Shown here one piece after another: positions 26,879 to 36,178 of a stretch of 64,000 nucleotides of DNA (its first letter is position 1; every line of letters starts with the position of its first letter). The stretch comes from Halotia wernerae (GTDB taxonomy: Bacteria; Cyanobacteriota; Cyanobacteriia; Cyanobacteriales; Nostocaceae): the NCBI GenBank assembly GCA_034931985.1, contig JAYGHB010000003.1, positions 62,001 through 126,000 of the forward strand, read 5' to 3'. The notes below the pieces were generated by a model. It was not told the DNA's origin. It worked only from the letters and a program-made list of their open reading frames with translations, and did no database searches. A program made the position numbers and the translations under genes.

Positions 26879-28750
26879 ATGAGGATGAAATTGAGTGTTC
26901 CCCCAGTTGTTGACCAGTGGTTCAAAAAGATAGTGACGCGTCCGTTTCTTGTTGCAACTGTGTCAATTCTGTGGTTGATACTGATTAATTGGGTAGCTTA
27001 TTGGTGGAATTTGGGCAGTATTGGCTTGATTGATGAAACTGAGCCACTATTTGCCGAAGCTTCTCGTCAAATGTTTGTCACAGGTGACTGGATCACTCCT
27101 TTTTTCAATGGTGAAACTCGTTTCGATAAACCTGTTTTAATTTACTGGTGTCAAGCGATCGCCTATGCAATTATTGGAGTAAATGAGTGGGCAGTACGTC
27201 TGCCTTCAGCGATCGCTGCACTGGCAGTTATTAGCTTTACCTTTTACACTTTACAATGGCACTTAGCAAAAGAAGACGAATTAGAGCAGGTTTCACGCCC
27301 TACTCGTCGCTATTTAACGGCTGCTTTAGCAGCTGCTGTGCTGGCATTAAACCCTGAAATGATTGTCTGGGGAAGAACCGGTGTCTCAGATATGTTGCTG
27401 ACTGGGTGTATGGCATCAGCCTTGTTATGCTTTTTTCTGGGATATGCAGAAAAAGTAGAGCAGGGGGGGCAGGTAATAACCAGTCAATCTTTACTTCCTA
27501 ACAAGTGGTATTTAGCTTTTTATGTACTAATTGCTGGGGCGATTCTAACTAAAGGTCCTGTGGGAGTTGTTTTGCCTGGGCTAATTATTTTAGCTTTTCT
27601 GTTGTATGTCGGAAAGTTGCGAGAAGTATTACGGGAAATGCGCTTTTTTGTAGGGATGCTGATTGTTATAGGTTTATCAGCCCCCTGGTATGTATTAGTA
27701 ATTTGGCGCAATGGCTGGAGTTTTATTAATTCCTTCTTTGGTTATCACAACCTGGAACGCTTTACAGAAGTCGTTAATGGTCACTCAGCTCCCTGGTACT
27801 TTTATTTTTTGGTAGTGCTGCTGGGTTTTGCACCATACTCAGTTTACTTGCCTTGGGCAATGTTTCGGCTGAAGTTTTGGCAGCGATCGCCCTGGCGTTC
27901 TCAAGAACGTGCTGGGCAATTGGGCTTATTTGCCTGCATCTGGTTTTTAAGTGTTTTTGGCTTTTTCAGTGTTGCTGTCACTAAACTACCCAGCTATGTT
28001 TTGCCCTTAATGCCAGCAGCCGCTATCTTGGTGGCTCTATTATGGAGCGACTTTTTCCCAAGTAAAAACGAAGTAACATCATCCCCCTCATCTACTCTTG
28101 CTTCCCCTACCTCCTCTGCTCTCCTCTGGAGTGGTTGGGTAAACGTCGTGTTTTTATCCGCATTGGCAGTAGGAATGTTTCACTTATCCCAGTTATTAGG
28201 TAGCGATCAAGCTGCGCCTAACTTCCGCCTTCAAATTGAAAATTCTGGTTTACCAGGGCTGGGTGGTTGGATTTTGCTCTTGAGTGCCGTCATGATTGCA
28301 TTTTTAATCATTAGTCGCCGTTGGTACTCTTTAATTGGCGCAAATTTACTAGCATTTGTGGCATTTTTGATTATTGTCTTAATGCCCGCTATATTTTTGA
28401 TGGATCAGGAGCGTCAGCTACCTTTAAGACACTTGTCTGTGGCTGTAGCACAAGTACAAAAACCAAATGAAGAACTACTCATGGTTGGGTTCAAAAAACC
28501 AACTGTAGTTTTTTACTCTCATAAACAGGTAAATTTTATCAAGCTGACAAAAGATGCTGTAAAGCATATTCAAAACCAAGTTGCTCAACAAGAACAGCCT
28601 GCTTCGTTGCTGGTACTGGCTGAGCAGAGAAACTTTGTCAAAATGGACTTACAGCCAGATGGTTACGAAAATTTAGCTACCAAAGGTGCTTATCAGTTAA
28701 ATCGAGTTAATTTTAAGAAAATGAAACGGAAAAAATTGAACATATCATAA
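26879..28750 (+). CDS. GT39/ArnT-like membrane glycosyltransferase
   Basis: A polytopic enzyme of about 623 residues. The N-terminal loop has the GT39 acidic pair (IDETEPLFAEASRQM), then FNGETRFDKPVLIYW, typical of ArnT/PMT-family enzymes that use polyprenyl-phosphate sugars to modify lipids or proteins on the outer face of the membrane. About eleven hydrophobic helices follow, plus a soluble C-terminal part. The ATG at 26879 is chosen because upstream codons from a TTG at 26849 fall in TTGACTATTGAC repeats. Acceptor unknown. Confidence 0.85.
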   Translation: MRMKLSVPPVVDQWFKKIVTRPFLVATVSILWLILINWVAYWWNLGSIGLIDETEPLFAEASRQMFVTGDWITPFFNGETRFDKPVLIYWCQAIAYAIIGVNEWAVRLPSAIAALAVISFTFYTLQWHLAKEDELEQVSRPTRRYLTAALAAAVLALNPEMIVWGRTGVSDMLLTGCMASALLCFFLGYAEKVEQGGQVITSQSLLPNKWYLAFYVLIAGAILTKGPVGVVLPGLIILAFLLYVGKLREVLREMRFFVGMLIVIGLSAPWYVLVIWRNGWSFINSFFGYHNLERFTEVVNGHSAPWYFYFLVVLLGFAPYSVYLPWAMFRLKFWQRSPWRSQERAGQLGLFACIWFLSVFGFFSVAVTKLPSYVLPLMPAAAILVALLWSDFFPSKNEVTSSPSSTLASPTSSALLWSGWVNVVFLSALAVGMFHLSQLLGSDQAAPNFRLQIENSGLPGLGGWILLLSAVMIAFLIISRRWYSLIGANLLAFVAFLIIVLMPAIFLMDQERQLPLRHLSVAVAQVQKPNEELLMVGFKKPTVVFYSHKQVNFIKLTKDAVKHIQNQVAQQEQPASLLVLAEQRNFVKMDLQPDGYENLATKGAYQLNRVNFKKMKRKKLNIS

Positions 28751-28775
28751 GCTGAAGCGCTATAACTACTTGTGT

Positions 28776-29057
28776 GGTCGTTAACTGTTCGTGAGAGGTT
28801 AAGGTCGGATACCGTTTGTCAATAAGCAATAATACTTAAAATATTCCTAAAAATCGGGGTCGGGAACACAATTTTTAAGCAGGCGATGCCTACGGCGGGC
28901 TACGCCTACGCGTCATCTTGATACGCATCATTCATTCTTGACCTATAAGTTCAGTACAAAAGTTAACTTCATACCTCTGCTTTCTCCCAATTTTCAGCAT
29001 AATTTCTAATTGACAAAAGTAAGATTATCTTAACCTCTCACCGATGGTCGTTAACTG
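28776..29057. mobile_element. MITE-like unit with 13-bp inverted and 12-bp flanking direct repeats
   Basis: GTGAGAGGTTAAG (28791-28803) and its exact reverse complement (29029-29041) bound about 250 bp. Just outside both lies the direct repeat GGTCGTTAACTG (28776-28787 and 29046-29057). This looks like terminal inverted repeats within a target duplication, although 12 bp is long and 3-4 bases intervene. The interior includes a CTACGGCGGGCTACGCC palindromic repeat and encodes nothing obvious. Confidence 0.5.
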
Positions 29058-29085
29058 CGTTAACTGTTAATTGTCATCAGATATA

Positions 29086-29390
29086 CATTGACATCTCCCA
29101 CGATTGAAAATCGAGGGATTCTAAACTGATGTTGCTACGAAGTCTAAAAGACTCACTAGGCAACGTTTACGAATTGATTAATTCGTTGTGGCACTGTCAA
29201 AATGCCCTACCCACCTTGACTAGAATTAGTTCTAGCTGTATGGCTACTTGTAATAAAAGTGCGTGAAAACGTTTTTTGTTATGGAGTTTTTCATCCTGTT
29301 TTCACGCACTTTTATTTGATCAGATTGTCTAATAAATTAGACAGTTAGCTTTCATCCCCCGGCTTTTAGCCGGAGGTTCTCAGCATAGAT
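29086..29390. mobile_element. Possible decayed IS200/IS605-like element (ends only)
   Basis: The left end has ACATCTCCCACGATTG with a TCCC-CGAT/ATCG-GGGA hairpin (29096-29118); the right end has CCGGCTTTTAGCCGG (29359-29373) within TTTCATCCCCCGGC and GGAGGTTCTCAGCAT. Both resemble the subterminal hairpin ends of IS200/IS605-family elements in cyanobacteria, as I remember them. No tnpA or tnpB frame remains. An inverted repeat (29251-29270 and 29298-29317, matching at 19 of 20 positions) lies inside. Confidence 0.4.
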
Positions 29391-29431
29391 ACGATAGCTG
29401 TATTGAGTCCTCGATGAGGAGCGCGATCGCT

Positions 29432-29491
29432 ATGACCGCAGCCACCAAGAAACTTACTTTTGCAGAGTATCTCAAGTATAACGAGTGCTGA
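29432..29491 (+). pseudogene. N-terminal stub of a Uma2-family nuclease gene
   Basis: A 19-codon frame, MTAATKKLTFAEYLKYNEC-stop, with AGGAGCG 9-15 bases upstream. The first 17 residues match the usual opening of Uma2 (DUF820) putative restriction-endonuclease-like proteins, which continue with a conserved D-x-R-Y-E-L segment. Here the frame stops at once and none of the nuclease core follows. It directly abuts the mobile-element remnants and the 3' end of the hybrid kinase gene. Confidence 0.5.
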
Positions 29492-29509
29492 GGGGGCGAA
29501 ACTGAGAAG

Positions 29510-32500
29510 TTATCTGTTAACAGCTAAAGCTTGATTGATATGACTTAATAAGTCTTCCATTGAGATCGAGCGAGGCAAAATCTGGGTAGCGATCGCACTG
29601 ACAACAGTTTCTATAGATTCAGACGCACTCTTTTTTGACTGAGAAATATCAGGTAAGGAATTGATGTGGATGCCATTTAATCTTTGATCTATCACCACGA
29701 TTGGCGGCAAATCGAAAGGTGAATTTCCCAAGCCTTTCAGTGCTTTCAGTGCTTCTTTCCGAATTGATGATTCTCCTAAGCAAATCAGCAGCAAGTCAAC
29801 ACTTTGGTGGCGAATTTGTTGTAACACTTCCGCCCAACAGTTTCCCATTGCAGCTTTCAAGCCAGCTGTTTGGAGGTACTGAACTAGAGCTTGGAACCAT
29901 TCAGAACCCCGTTCGGCAGTTTCACTACTGAGCGAGGAGTTTTTGGCTGTGCGATAGTTCTTCACCTGTTTACGTCTGATTTGCGGTAAGTCACGCAACA
30001 TTGTTAAATCCACTACTAAGATACTGGGTGGATAACAGACACCAGAGGCAATTTGCAGTACTGACAATAAAGCATCTGGTTTGCCGTTGCCAGTGCTGTT
30101 GTCTTTACCAAGAGGTGTTAAGCAAGGAAACACAGACAGTCCAGGTATTTGAGAAGCTGCTAGGGTAGTTGCTACATCGCAAGTTACTAGCGGTAGTTCA
30201 GCCAATGGCGGGTGCTGAGTCAACTGTTGCAGGCAAGTTTGAGCTAGGGAACTTTCTAAATCCAGTAAGATGACATCAAATTGCCAAACTCGCGCTAAAA
30301 GTTCTGCTTGATCTAAATCATCTACTTCTATCACCCGATGTTCTCGCAGTGAGGGGCGAGGATTAATTGATTCCAATGCCGGATTCACTAATCTCAGGAT
30401 TCGCAATGGGTTTTTAGTAGAGGTGATTTCACTACTGTCTGCCCCTGACTGCTGAATAACTGGTGGATCACATAACTTTTTTAGAAGTGGCTCCAGGGCT
30501 TGATGCTCTACTGGCAAGCTTAAAAAACCATCGGCTTGGTTAGCATAAGCTTGGTCTTTTTCAGCTCCGGTTGCTGTCACCATGACAGGAATATGGCGAG
30601 TTGCAGCATCAGATTTCAGTAAGGTCAGTACATCCCACCCAGACAACAGAGGTAACAAGGGATTTAAGAAGATAGCTTGTGGTTGTAAGCGTCGGGCTTT
30701 TTCTACTGCCTCTGTTCCTGAGCGCGCAATTACTACGCGATAACCTAAACCTTTGAGTTGCTCAGCTAAATCTTCAATATATCTAGCTACTGCTTCGACC
30801 ACCAAGACTAACCGTTGCGAACAAGGGGGATGATGTTGTGTGGCTGTAGTCATGCGCTGGCGTGCTGAGGTGGCAACTCCTTGCTTGGTATTTCGTGTTT
30901 CTCCCTCAGATCGTGTTCTTACTTCTGTTTCAATGAAGCCTGTTGTCGGGGGACTCGGTGGTAAAAGTAGTGTAAATTGGCTACCTTTGCCTTCGCGCGA
31001 TAAAAAACTGACATCACCTCCATGCAGGCGCGCCAGCGCCCTAGTTAAAACCAGTCCCAGGCCAGTACCTTCAAACTGACGGGTAAGAGGATTTTCTAAT
31101 TGTTGAAATTTTTGGAAGATTAAGTGTTGTTGGTGTTCGGGAATCCCAATTCCTGTGTCCCAGATTGTAAAGGCAATCCAACCTTCCCAACGATTGACGC
31201 GCAAACCAATTTCACCGGATGTTTCGGTGAATTTAAAAGCGTTGGAAAGTAAGTGTACCAGCATCTGACGCAGGCGTAATTCATCCGCTACGATCTGATC
31301 TAAACCTGGTTCAATCGCAATAGTGAATTCGGGAGATAATGAACTTGCTACTGGAGGTTGGGTATTGGGTGTAGCTTTGGTAGTTTGAGTATGAATCGCT
31401 TTTGCTTCTGAGAGGGCGCGATCGCACACTGAGCGAATTTTCACTGGTACAGGAGTCAAATCCATCTGTCCAGTTTCCATGCGAGTCAAATCCAAAATGT
31501 CGTTGACGACACTCATTAAGTGTCGTCCGCTTTGATGAATTAGTCCTGCATAACGAGCTTGACGTTCGTTGAGTTCTCCTAACTGCTGATCAACCAGCAA
31601 CCGTGATAATCCTAAAACAGCGGTTAAGGGCGTTTTCAGTTCATGGCTGATACAAGATAAAAACTCATCCTTTAACCGATTTAGTTGAACAAGATCAGCA
31701 TTCTTTGCTGCTAATTCTTTACAAAGCTGTTGCTGTTCGGTGACATCAGTAGCTAAAACTAACCACAAGTCACTGCCTACTTCTGAGTCTTGAGCGCTGA
31801 GTAAAATCTCTGAATCATGACTCAAGACTTTCAATTCCGGACTATCTAAGGGAATTTTGGCAAATTGCCAGACTCGCTCTTGACCGTTTTGCACCTCGAC
31901 AACACAGGTACAAGTACCTACTTGTCCATTTAAAAAACACCGTGATGCACTTGCTGCGGGTGTGGGCTGATCATGGAGGTCATTGATCAGTGGTGTCGCG
32001 GCTGGCGAAGATGCCAGGGCTTCATTCCTGACAGACAAGGTATGTTTTCCAGGATAAAGTTTTAGCGTTTGGGATTGCTCCTCGCTTCTAGCTGTTTGGT
32101 GGGCGTATTCTGGCTGGACGATCAAGGCAGGGGCTAGCATTGCCTCTACTTGTTGCTGCACTCCTTCTGGATCTTTGAGTACTCCTAGTTGCTGCCACCA
32201 AGCTGGATTTTGCGTTACCACTTCACCACTACCTGTTTGCAACCTTAAAGGCCAAGGTAGTCGCTCTAATAACTGCACTAGTGGTTTGTGTACCGAAGGT
32301 TGACGGGGATTATCTCTGGGCGATCGCCAATGAGTTTTTTTCCCTACATTACTTCTGTCATTAAAGTTGACATCTTCACATTCTTGAGAACCACTTTTGG
32401 ACGACCTCTTGGCAGTTGAGTAAACAGTCCCCGCAACACTGTTTACAGCTTTCTCTTGAGTCAATAATTTCAACAGGCGTTTACTATCCAATAATCCTAA

Positions 32501-32878
32501 AAATTTGCCATCTATATCAATCAATGCCCAATCCAAGTTATTGTTGATGTAGGTGCATTGCTGAGATAAAAGCAGGCTAAATTGCTCCAGACGATCAGCG
32601 GCTGGCAACGTCTGAATCGGCTCAATCAAAGTTTGACCTAAAGTCGAAAGCGCCTGCTGTAAATTTAAAAATTGATCGTCACTAGCTACCGCCAACAATT
32701 TCTGGCTCAACCGGGCAGAGTACAACAACCCAACTGGGCATTGCTGTTGGTTTACTACTACCAAGCGATCGCACTCCTGTTGATCAAAAATCTCCAGCAC
32801 CACTGCTAGAGTAGTTGTTTCTAAGCAGATAGGTACGGTTGCTAAGAAGTCGTAAAGCGGGTAATGTAGCATTGACAT
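29510..32878 (-). CDS. Hybrid histidine kinase with degenerate receiver domains
   Basis: A 1122-residue soluble sensor kinase. An N-terminal CBS-pair-like region (about 1-140), a PAS-like stretch (about 200-375), HisKA with His412 in SCISHELKTPLTAVLG, then HATPase_c with Asn546 (LLSNAFKF), WDTGIGIP (Asp574) and GTGLGLVLTRAL. A receiver-like domain follows (about 690-800), but its phospho-acceptor Asp is Asn739 (IFLNPLLPLLSGWD) and the N-terminal acidic pair is lost (VLVVEA), so it should not be phosphorylated. Two further receiver-like segments (about 845-940 and 965-1115) are also degenerate. No partner regulator is adjacent. The ATG at 32876-32878 opens the CBS region. Confidence 0.9.
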   Translation of the reverse strand: MSMLHYPLYDFLATVPICLETTTLAVVLEIFDQQECDRLVVVNQQQCPVGLLYSARLSQKLLAVASDDQFLNLQQALSTLGQTLIEPIQTLPAADRLEQFSLLLSQQCTYINNNLDWALIDIDGKFLGLLDSKRLLKLLTQEKAVNSVAGTVYSTAKRSSKSGSQECEDVNFNDRSNVGKKTHWRSPRDNPRQPSVHKPLVQLLERLPWPLRLQTGSGEVVTQNPAWWQQLGVLKDPEGVQQQVEAMLAPALIVQPEYAHQTARSEEQSQTLKLYPGKHTLSVRNEALASSPAATPLINDLHDQPTPAASASRCFLNGQVGTCTCVVEVQNGQERVWQFAKIPLDSPELKVLSHDSEILLSAQDSEVGSDLWLVLATDVTEQQQLCKELAAKNADLVQLNRLKDEFLSCISHELKTPLTAVLGLSRLLVDQQLGELNERQARYAGLIHQSGRHLMSVVNDILDLTRMETGQMDLTPVPVKIRSVCDRALSEAKAIHTQTTKATPNTQPPVASSLSPEFTIAIEPGLDQIVADELRLRQMLVHLLSNAFKFTETSGEIGLRVNRWEGWIAFTIWDTGIGIPEHQQHLIFQKFQQLENPLTRQFEGTGLGLVLTRALARLHGGDVSFLSREGKGSQFTLLLPPSPPTTGFIETEVRTRSEGETRNTKQGVATSARQRMTTATQHHPPCSQRLVLVVEAVARYIEDLAEQLKGLGYRVVIARSGTEAVEKARRLQPQAIFLNPLLPLLSGWDVLTLLKSDAATRHIPVMVTATGAEKDQAYANQADGFLSLPVEHQALEPLLKKLCDPPVIQQSGADSSEITSTKNPLRILRLVNPALESINPRPSLREHRVIEVDDLDQAELLARVWQFDVILLDLESSLAQTCLQQLTQHPPLAELPLVTCDVATTLAASQIPGLSVFPCLTPLGKDNSTGNGKPDALLSVLQIASGVCYPPSILVVDLTMLRDLPQIRRKQVKNYRTAKNSSLSSETAERGSEWFQALVQYLQTAGLKAAMGNCWAEVLQQIRHQSVDLLLICLGESSIRKEALKALKGLGNSPFDLPPIVVIDQRLNGIHINSLPDISQSKKSASESIETVVSAIATQILPRSISMEDLLSHINQALAVNR

Positions 32879-33815
32879 AGGGCTTCGGGGTTCACTCTTC
32901 CTGTGGTAGTCTCTGGCTTCACCGATTCAGTGATTTAGTCTGAATAGTGTTTGCGCCTGAAGCAATAACCTTTAAGAAGACTTATATAAGCAATTTTATT
33001 GTTTAAGCTTCAACGCCTTTGAAACAATTGGGTTGATTCTTTCGGACAAGGTTTGTTTGAGCCACTAGTTTTTGCAAGCGGCAGCGTTTCCTTTTGCCAC
33101 TTTAGATCTCCAGGGAAACATTCTTACCCATATCCTACTGGTATTGAAACTCTTCATCGATAGTTGACAGCTAAAACAATTATGGCTCCAAAGATTCGCT
33201 TTAGAACCTTGAGGAATTATAATGATTTAGAATGCGACAATACTTTAAGTTCGTTTAAGTATCTTAATTAAGGAGTGAAATAAAAAATCATGATTCAGAT
33301 GGACATGCATCTACAAATCCAAATTAAGTTATGTCTCCTCTAGAGCTAATGTTCCATCAATGACCTCCTCAATCTTACTGCTCACTTCCTACATCAGGCT
33401 ATTTTGTTGACTGAGCAGGTTTAACTAAACATAGAGCATTTTTAGAGTGAATTCATAAGTTCACTGCATACTTAACTACCCCTATTATTCGGTCTATCAG
33501 TATTTGATTAGGGTGGTTGACAAAATATCTAAGTATACAAATGTTACTACCCGTATTGATTTTTCAACAAAATTTAAAAAAAATTTTAGATTGTCCGGCA
33601 AGATTAGCCATACAACCAAAACCAAAGGAGCAGATATGGAGCTTTAGTAAATCCGTCATTGACCAATTGTACCTTTTACCTTTAGTTACTGCCACCACTA
33701 AAAAAATCCATCATTTACTGAGGTGTTTAAAGCCAGACCTCAATAAAGTTTTTCCGACAGATATTTCTATGTATTTGCTTGCCAAGAGCAAAAACCACAG
33801 CAGATTTTTCAGCAA
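32879..33815. other. Intergenic region upstream of kaiA with a possible kaiA remnant
   Basis: A 937-bp spacer. Its last 69 bases, from just after TAA 33744-33746, are open in the kaiA frame and read SFSDRYFYVFACQEQKPQQI, then FQQ before the kaiA ATG; this aligns loosely with the linker before the C-terminal domain of full-length KaiA. A frame from TTG 33517 to 33819 overlaps the kaiA start but has no recognisable features. The rest presumably carries the kai promoter, which I could not place. Confidence 0.4.
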
Positions 33816-34130
33816 ATGACTCAAGTAGATCAGCAGGTATTATTACGGCAACTCAAATCAGATTACCGCGAAATTCTTATAAATTACTTTACTACAGACA
33901 AAACACTGAAAGAAAAAATTGATAAATTTATCAATGCGGTATTTTGTGCTAATATTCCTGTGCCACAAATCATAGAAATTCACATGGACTTGATTGAAGA
34001 ATTTTCTAAGCATCTAAAATTAGAAGGAAGGAGTGATGAAACATTACTTGACTACCGTCTAACACTAATAGATGTCCTAGCTCACTTGTGCGAAGTCTAC
34101 AGGGTTCGACTTCCAAATAAACTCAATTAA
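33816..34130 (+). CDS. kaiA: Circadian clock protein KaiA, short form
   Basis: A 104-residue protein equal to the C-terminal domain of KaiA, which dimerises and binds the KaiC tail to stimulate KaiC autophosphorylation. The stretch SDYREILINYF, then NIPVPQIIEIHMDLIEEFSK and GRSDETLLDYRLTLIDVLAHLCE, is diagnostic. The N-terminal pseudoreceiver of unicellular KaiA (about 284 residues) is absent, a known trait of Anabaena/Nostoc KaiA. In-frame linker-like codons precede the ATG but lack a start, ending at TAA 33744. First gene of kaiABC; kaiB follows after 89 bp. Confidence 0.92.
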   Translation: MTQVDQQVLLRQLKSDYREILINYFTTDKTLKEKIDKFINAVFCANIPVPQIIEIHMDLIEEFSKHLKLEGRSDETLLDYRLTLIDVLAHLCEVYRVRLPNKLN

Positions 34131-34219
34131 ATTCATCACATTTTAGATTAAGCTGTATATTTGTTGGAATTCACCCAATTATAAGATAATTTTGTTCTTA
34201 TGCTTAGGAGTGTAGCTTT

Positions 34220-34534
34220 ATGAGTAAAGCAAGAAAAACCTATGTTCTCAAGCTCTATGTAGCAGGTAACACCCCTAACTCTGTGCGGGCATTAAAAATC
34301 CTTAAAAACATACTAGAACAGGAGTTTCAAGGTGTCTATGCTTTGAAAGTAATCGATGTGTTAAAAAATCCGCAATTAGCAGAAGAAGATAAAATATTAG
34401 CTACGCCAACATTATCTAAAATTTTGCCGCCGCCCGTTCGCAAAATTATTGGTGATCTTTCAGACCGAGAAAGAGTATTGATAGGATTAGATTTGCTTTA
34501 TGAAGAATTAAGTGAGGAAGATTGGGAAGAGTAA
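34220..34534 (+). CDS. kaiB: Circadian clock protein KaiB
   Basis: A 104-residue thioredoxin-like, fold-switching protein that binds the KaiC CI ring at night, sequesters KaiA and competes with SasA. The sequence YVLKLYVAGNTPNSVRALKI, then YALKVIDVLKNPQLAEEDKI and LATPTLSKILPPPVRKIIGD, is nearly canonical, as is the acidic tail EELSEEDWEE. The ATG at 34220 is preceded by AGGAGTG, a good ribosome-binding site. Second gene of kaiABC. Confidence 0.97.
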   Translation: MSKARKTYVLKLYVAGNTPNSVRALKILKNILEQEFQGVYALKVIDVLKNPQLAEEDKILATPTLSKILPPPVRKIIGDLSDRERVLIGLDLLYEELSEEDWEE

Positions 34535-34613
34535 ATTAGCCTTAAAAATTGATTACAAATTATTAAATTAAAATAAGAAAAACCTGGATTTCATATCCAT
34601 TTGTCATGAAGCA

Positions 34614-36173
34614 ATGAGCGAAAACGATCAACCAGAAAGCAAAATTACACCAATCGGGGGTGTAGAAAAAATTCGTACCATGATAGAGGGCTTTGATGAT
34701 ATTAGTCATGGTGGTTTACCTATGGGTAGAACTACCTTAGTTAGTGGCACCTCTGGAACAGGCAAAACTTTATTATCTCTTCAGTTTCTCTACAACGGTA
34801 TCACTTATTTTGATGAATCAGGAGTATTTGTTACCTTTGAAGAATCACCTAGCGATATTATCAAAAATGCTCATATTTTTGGCTGGCATTTGCAACGCTT
34901 AATTGATGAAGGTAAATTATTTATTCTGGATGCTTCTCCCGATCCAGAAGGTCAAGATATAGTCGGTAATTTTGACCTTTCAGCCCTCATCGAACGCTTG
35001 CAATACGCCATTCGGAAATACAAAGCCAAACGAGTTTCCATTGACTCCATCACAGCAGTATTTCAGCAATACGAAGCAATGGGAGTAGTGCGGCGAGAGA
35101 TTTTTCGCTTAGTTGCACGTCTCAAGCAGCTCAATGTCACTACTATTATTACAACCGAACGTAGTGAAGAATATGGGTCTGTCGCTTCTTTTGGGGTGGA
35201 AGAATTTGTTTCTGATAATGTTGTAATTTCACGCAACGTTTTAGAAGGAGAACGTCGCCGTCGGACAATGGAAATCCTGAAATTACGTGGCACAACTCAC
35301 ATGAAAGGAGAGTATCCTTTTACAATTACTAATGAAGGCGTAAATATTTTCCCATTGGGGGCAATGCGCTTAACTCAAAGGTCTTCCAATGTCCGCGTAT
35401 CTTCTGGAGTCAAAACCCTAGATGAGATGTGCGGTGGTGGCTTCTTTAAAGATTCTATTATTTTAGCAACAGGAGCTACAGGTACTGGTAAAACCTTGTT
35501 AGTAAGTAAGTTTATTCAAAATGGCTGCGTTAATGGTGAACGAGCGATATTATTTGCTTATGAAGAGTCACGCGCTCAACTGTCTCGCAACGCCTATTCT
35601 TGGGGAATTGATTTTGAAGAATTAGAACACCAAGGTTTACTCAAAATAATCTGTACGTATCCAGAATCTACTGGTTTAGAAGATCACTTACAAATTATTA
35701 AATCAGAAATTTCATCCTTTAAGCCAGCTCGCATTGCCATTGACTCACTTTCAGCACTCGCAAGAGGTGTAAGCAATAATGCATTTCGGCAGTTTGTTAT
35801 CGGTGTTACAGGTTATGCTAAACAAGAAGAAATAACTGGTTTTTTTACTAATACAACTGACCAATTTATGGGGTCACATTCAATTACCGATTCCCATATT
35901 TCCACAATCACTGACACAATTTTAATGTTACAGTACGTAGAAATTCGTGGAGAAATGTCGCGGGCTATTAATGTATTTAAAATGCGGGGTTCATGGCATG
36001 ACAAGGGTATCCGTGAGTACAACATTACGGCTGACGGCCCCGAAATTAAAGATTCTTTCCGTAATTACGAACAAATTATCAGCGGCGCTCCTACTCGCGT
36101 AAGTGTTGATGAAAAGGCGGAACTTTCTCGTATAGTCAAACGTTTTGAAGATAAACCGAGTTCTGATTCTTAG
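34614..36173 (+). CDS. kaiC: Circadian clock protein KaiC
   Basis: The 519-residue central oscillator: a double-RecA-fold, hexameric ATPase, autokinase and phosphatase. CI carries Walker A SGTSGTGKT and the Glu pair in FVTFEESP; CII carries GATGTGKT and AYEESRAQLSRNAYSWG. The phosphorylation pair is Ser430-Thr431 in TDSHISTITDT, matching Ser431/Thr432 of Synechococcus elongatus. The C-terminal A-loop and KaiA-binding tail are present (EIKDSFRNYEQIISGAPTR). Length equals the model protein. Downstream, a 17-bp direct repeat precedes a TolC-type gene. Confidence 0.98.
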   Translation: MSENDQPESKITPIGGVEKIRTMIEGFDDISHGGLPMGRTTLVSGTSGTGKTLLSLQFLYNGITYFDESGVFVTFEESPSDIIKNAHIFGWHLQRLIDEGKLFILDASPDPEGQDIVGNFDLSALIERLQYAIRKYKAKRVSIDSITAVFQQYEAMGVVRREIFRLVARLKQLNVTTIITTERSEEYGSVASFGVEEFVSDNVVISRNVLEGERRRRTMEILKLRGTTHMKGEYPFTITNEGVNIFPLGAMRLTQRSSNVRVSSGVKTLDEMCGGGFFKDSIILATGATGTGKTLLVSKFIQNGCVNGERAILFAYEESRAQLSRNAYSWGIDFEELEHQGLLKIICTYPESTGLEDHLQIIKSEISSFKPARIAIDSLSALARGVSNNAFRQFVIGVTGYAKQEEITGFFTNTTDQFMGSHSITDSHISTITDTILMLQYVEIRGEMSRAINVFKMRGSWHDKGIREYNITADGPEIKDSFRNYEQIISGAPTRVSVDEKAELSRIVKRFEDKPSSDS

Positions 36174-36178
36174 ATTTG

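Larger units (their letters stand above)
28751..29431. other. Mobile-element graveyard between GT39 and the Uma2 remnant
   Basis: A 681-bp non-coding region composed almost entirely of repeats: a MITE-like unit (28776-29057) and a pair of IS200/IS605-like hairpin ends enclosing a 19-bp inverted repeat (29086-29390). Confidence 0.55.

Noticed and set aside
33517..33819. 100-codon frame from a TTG overlapping the kaiA start
   Set aside because: No motif, signal or clear alignment; it lies out of the kaiA frame, and the weak kaiA-like remnant is in the other frame. Kept only as part of the intergenic note.
29510..36173. Hybrid kinase as SasA, the KaiC-coupled kinase
   Set aside because: It lacks the N-terminal KaiB-like domain of SasA and runs in the opposite direction to kaiABC.
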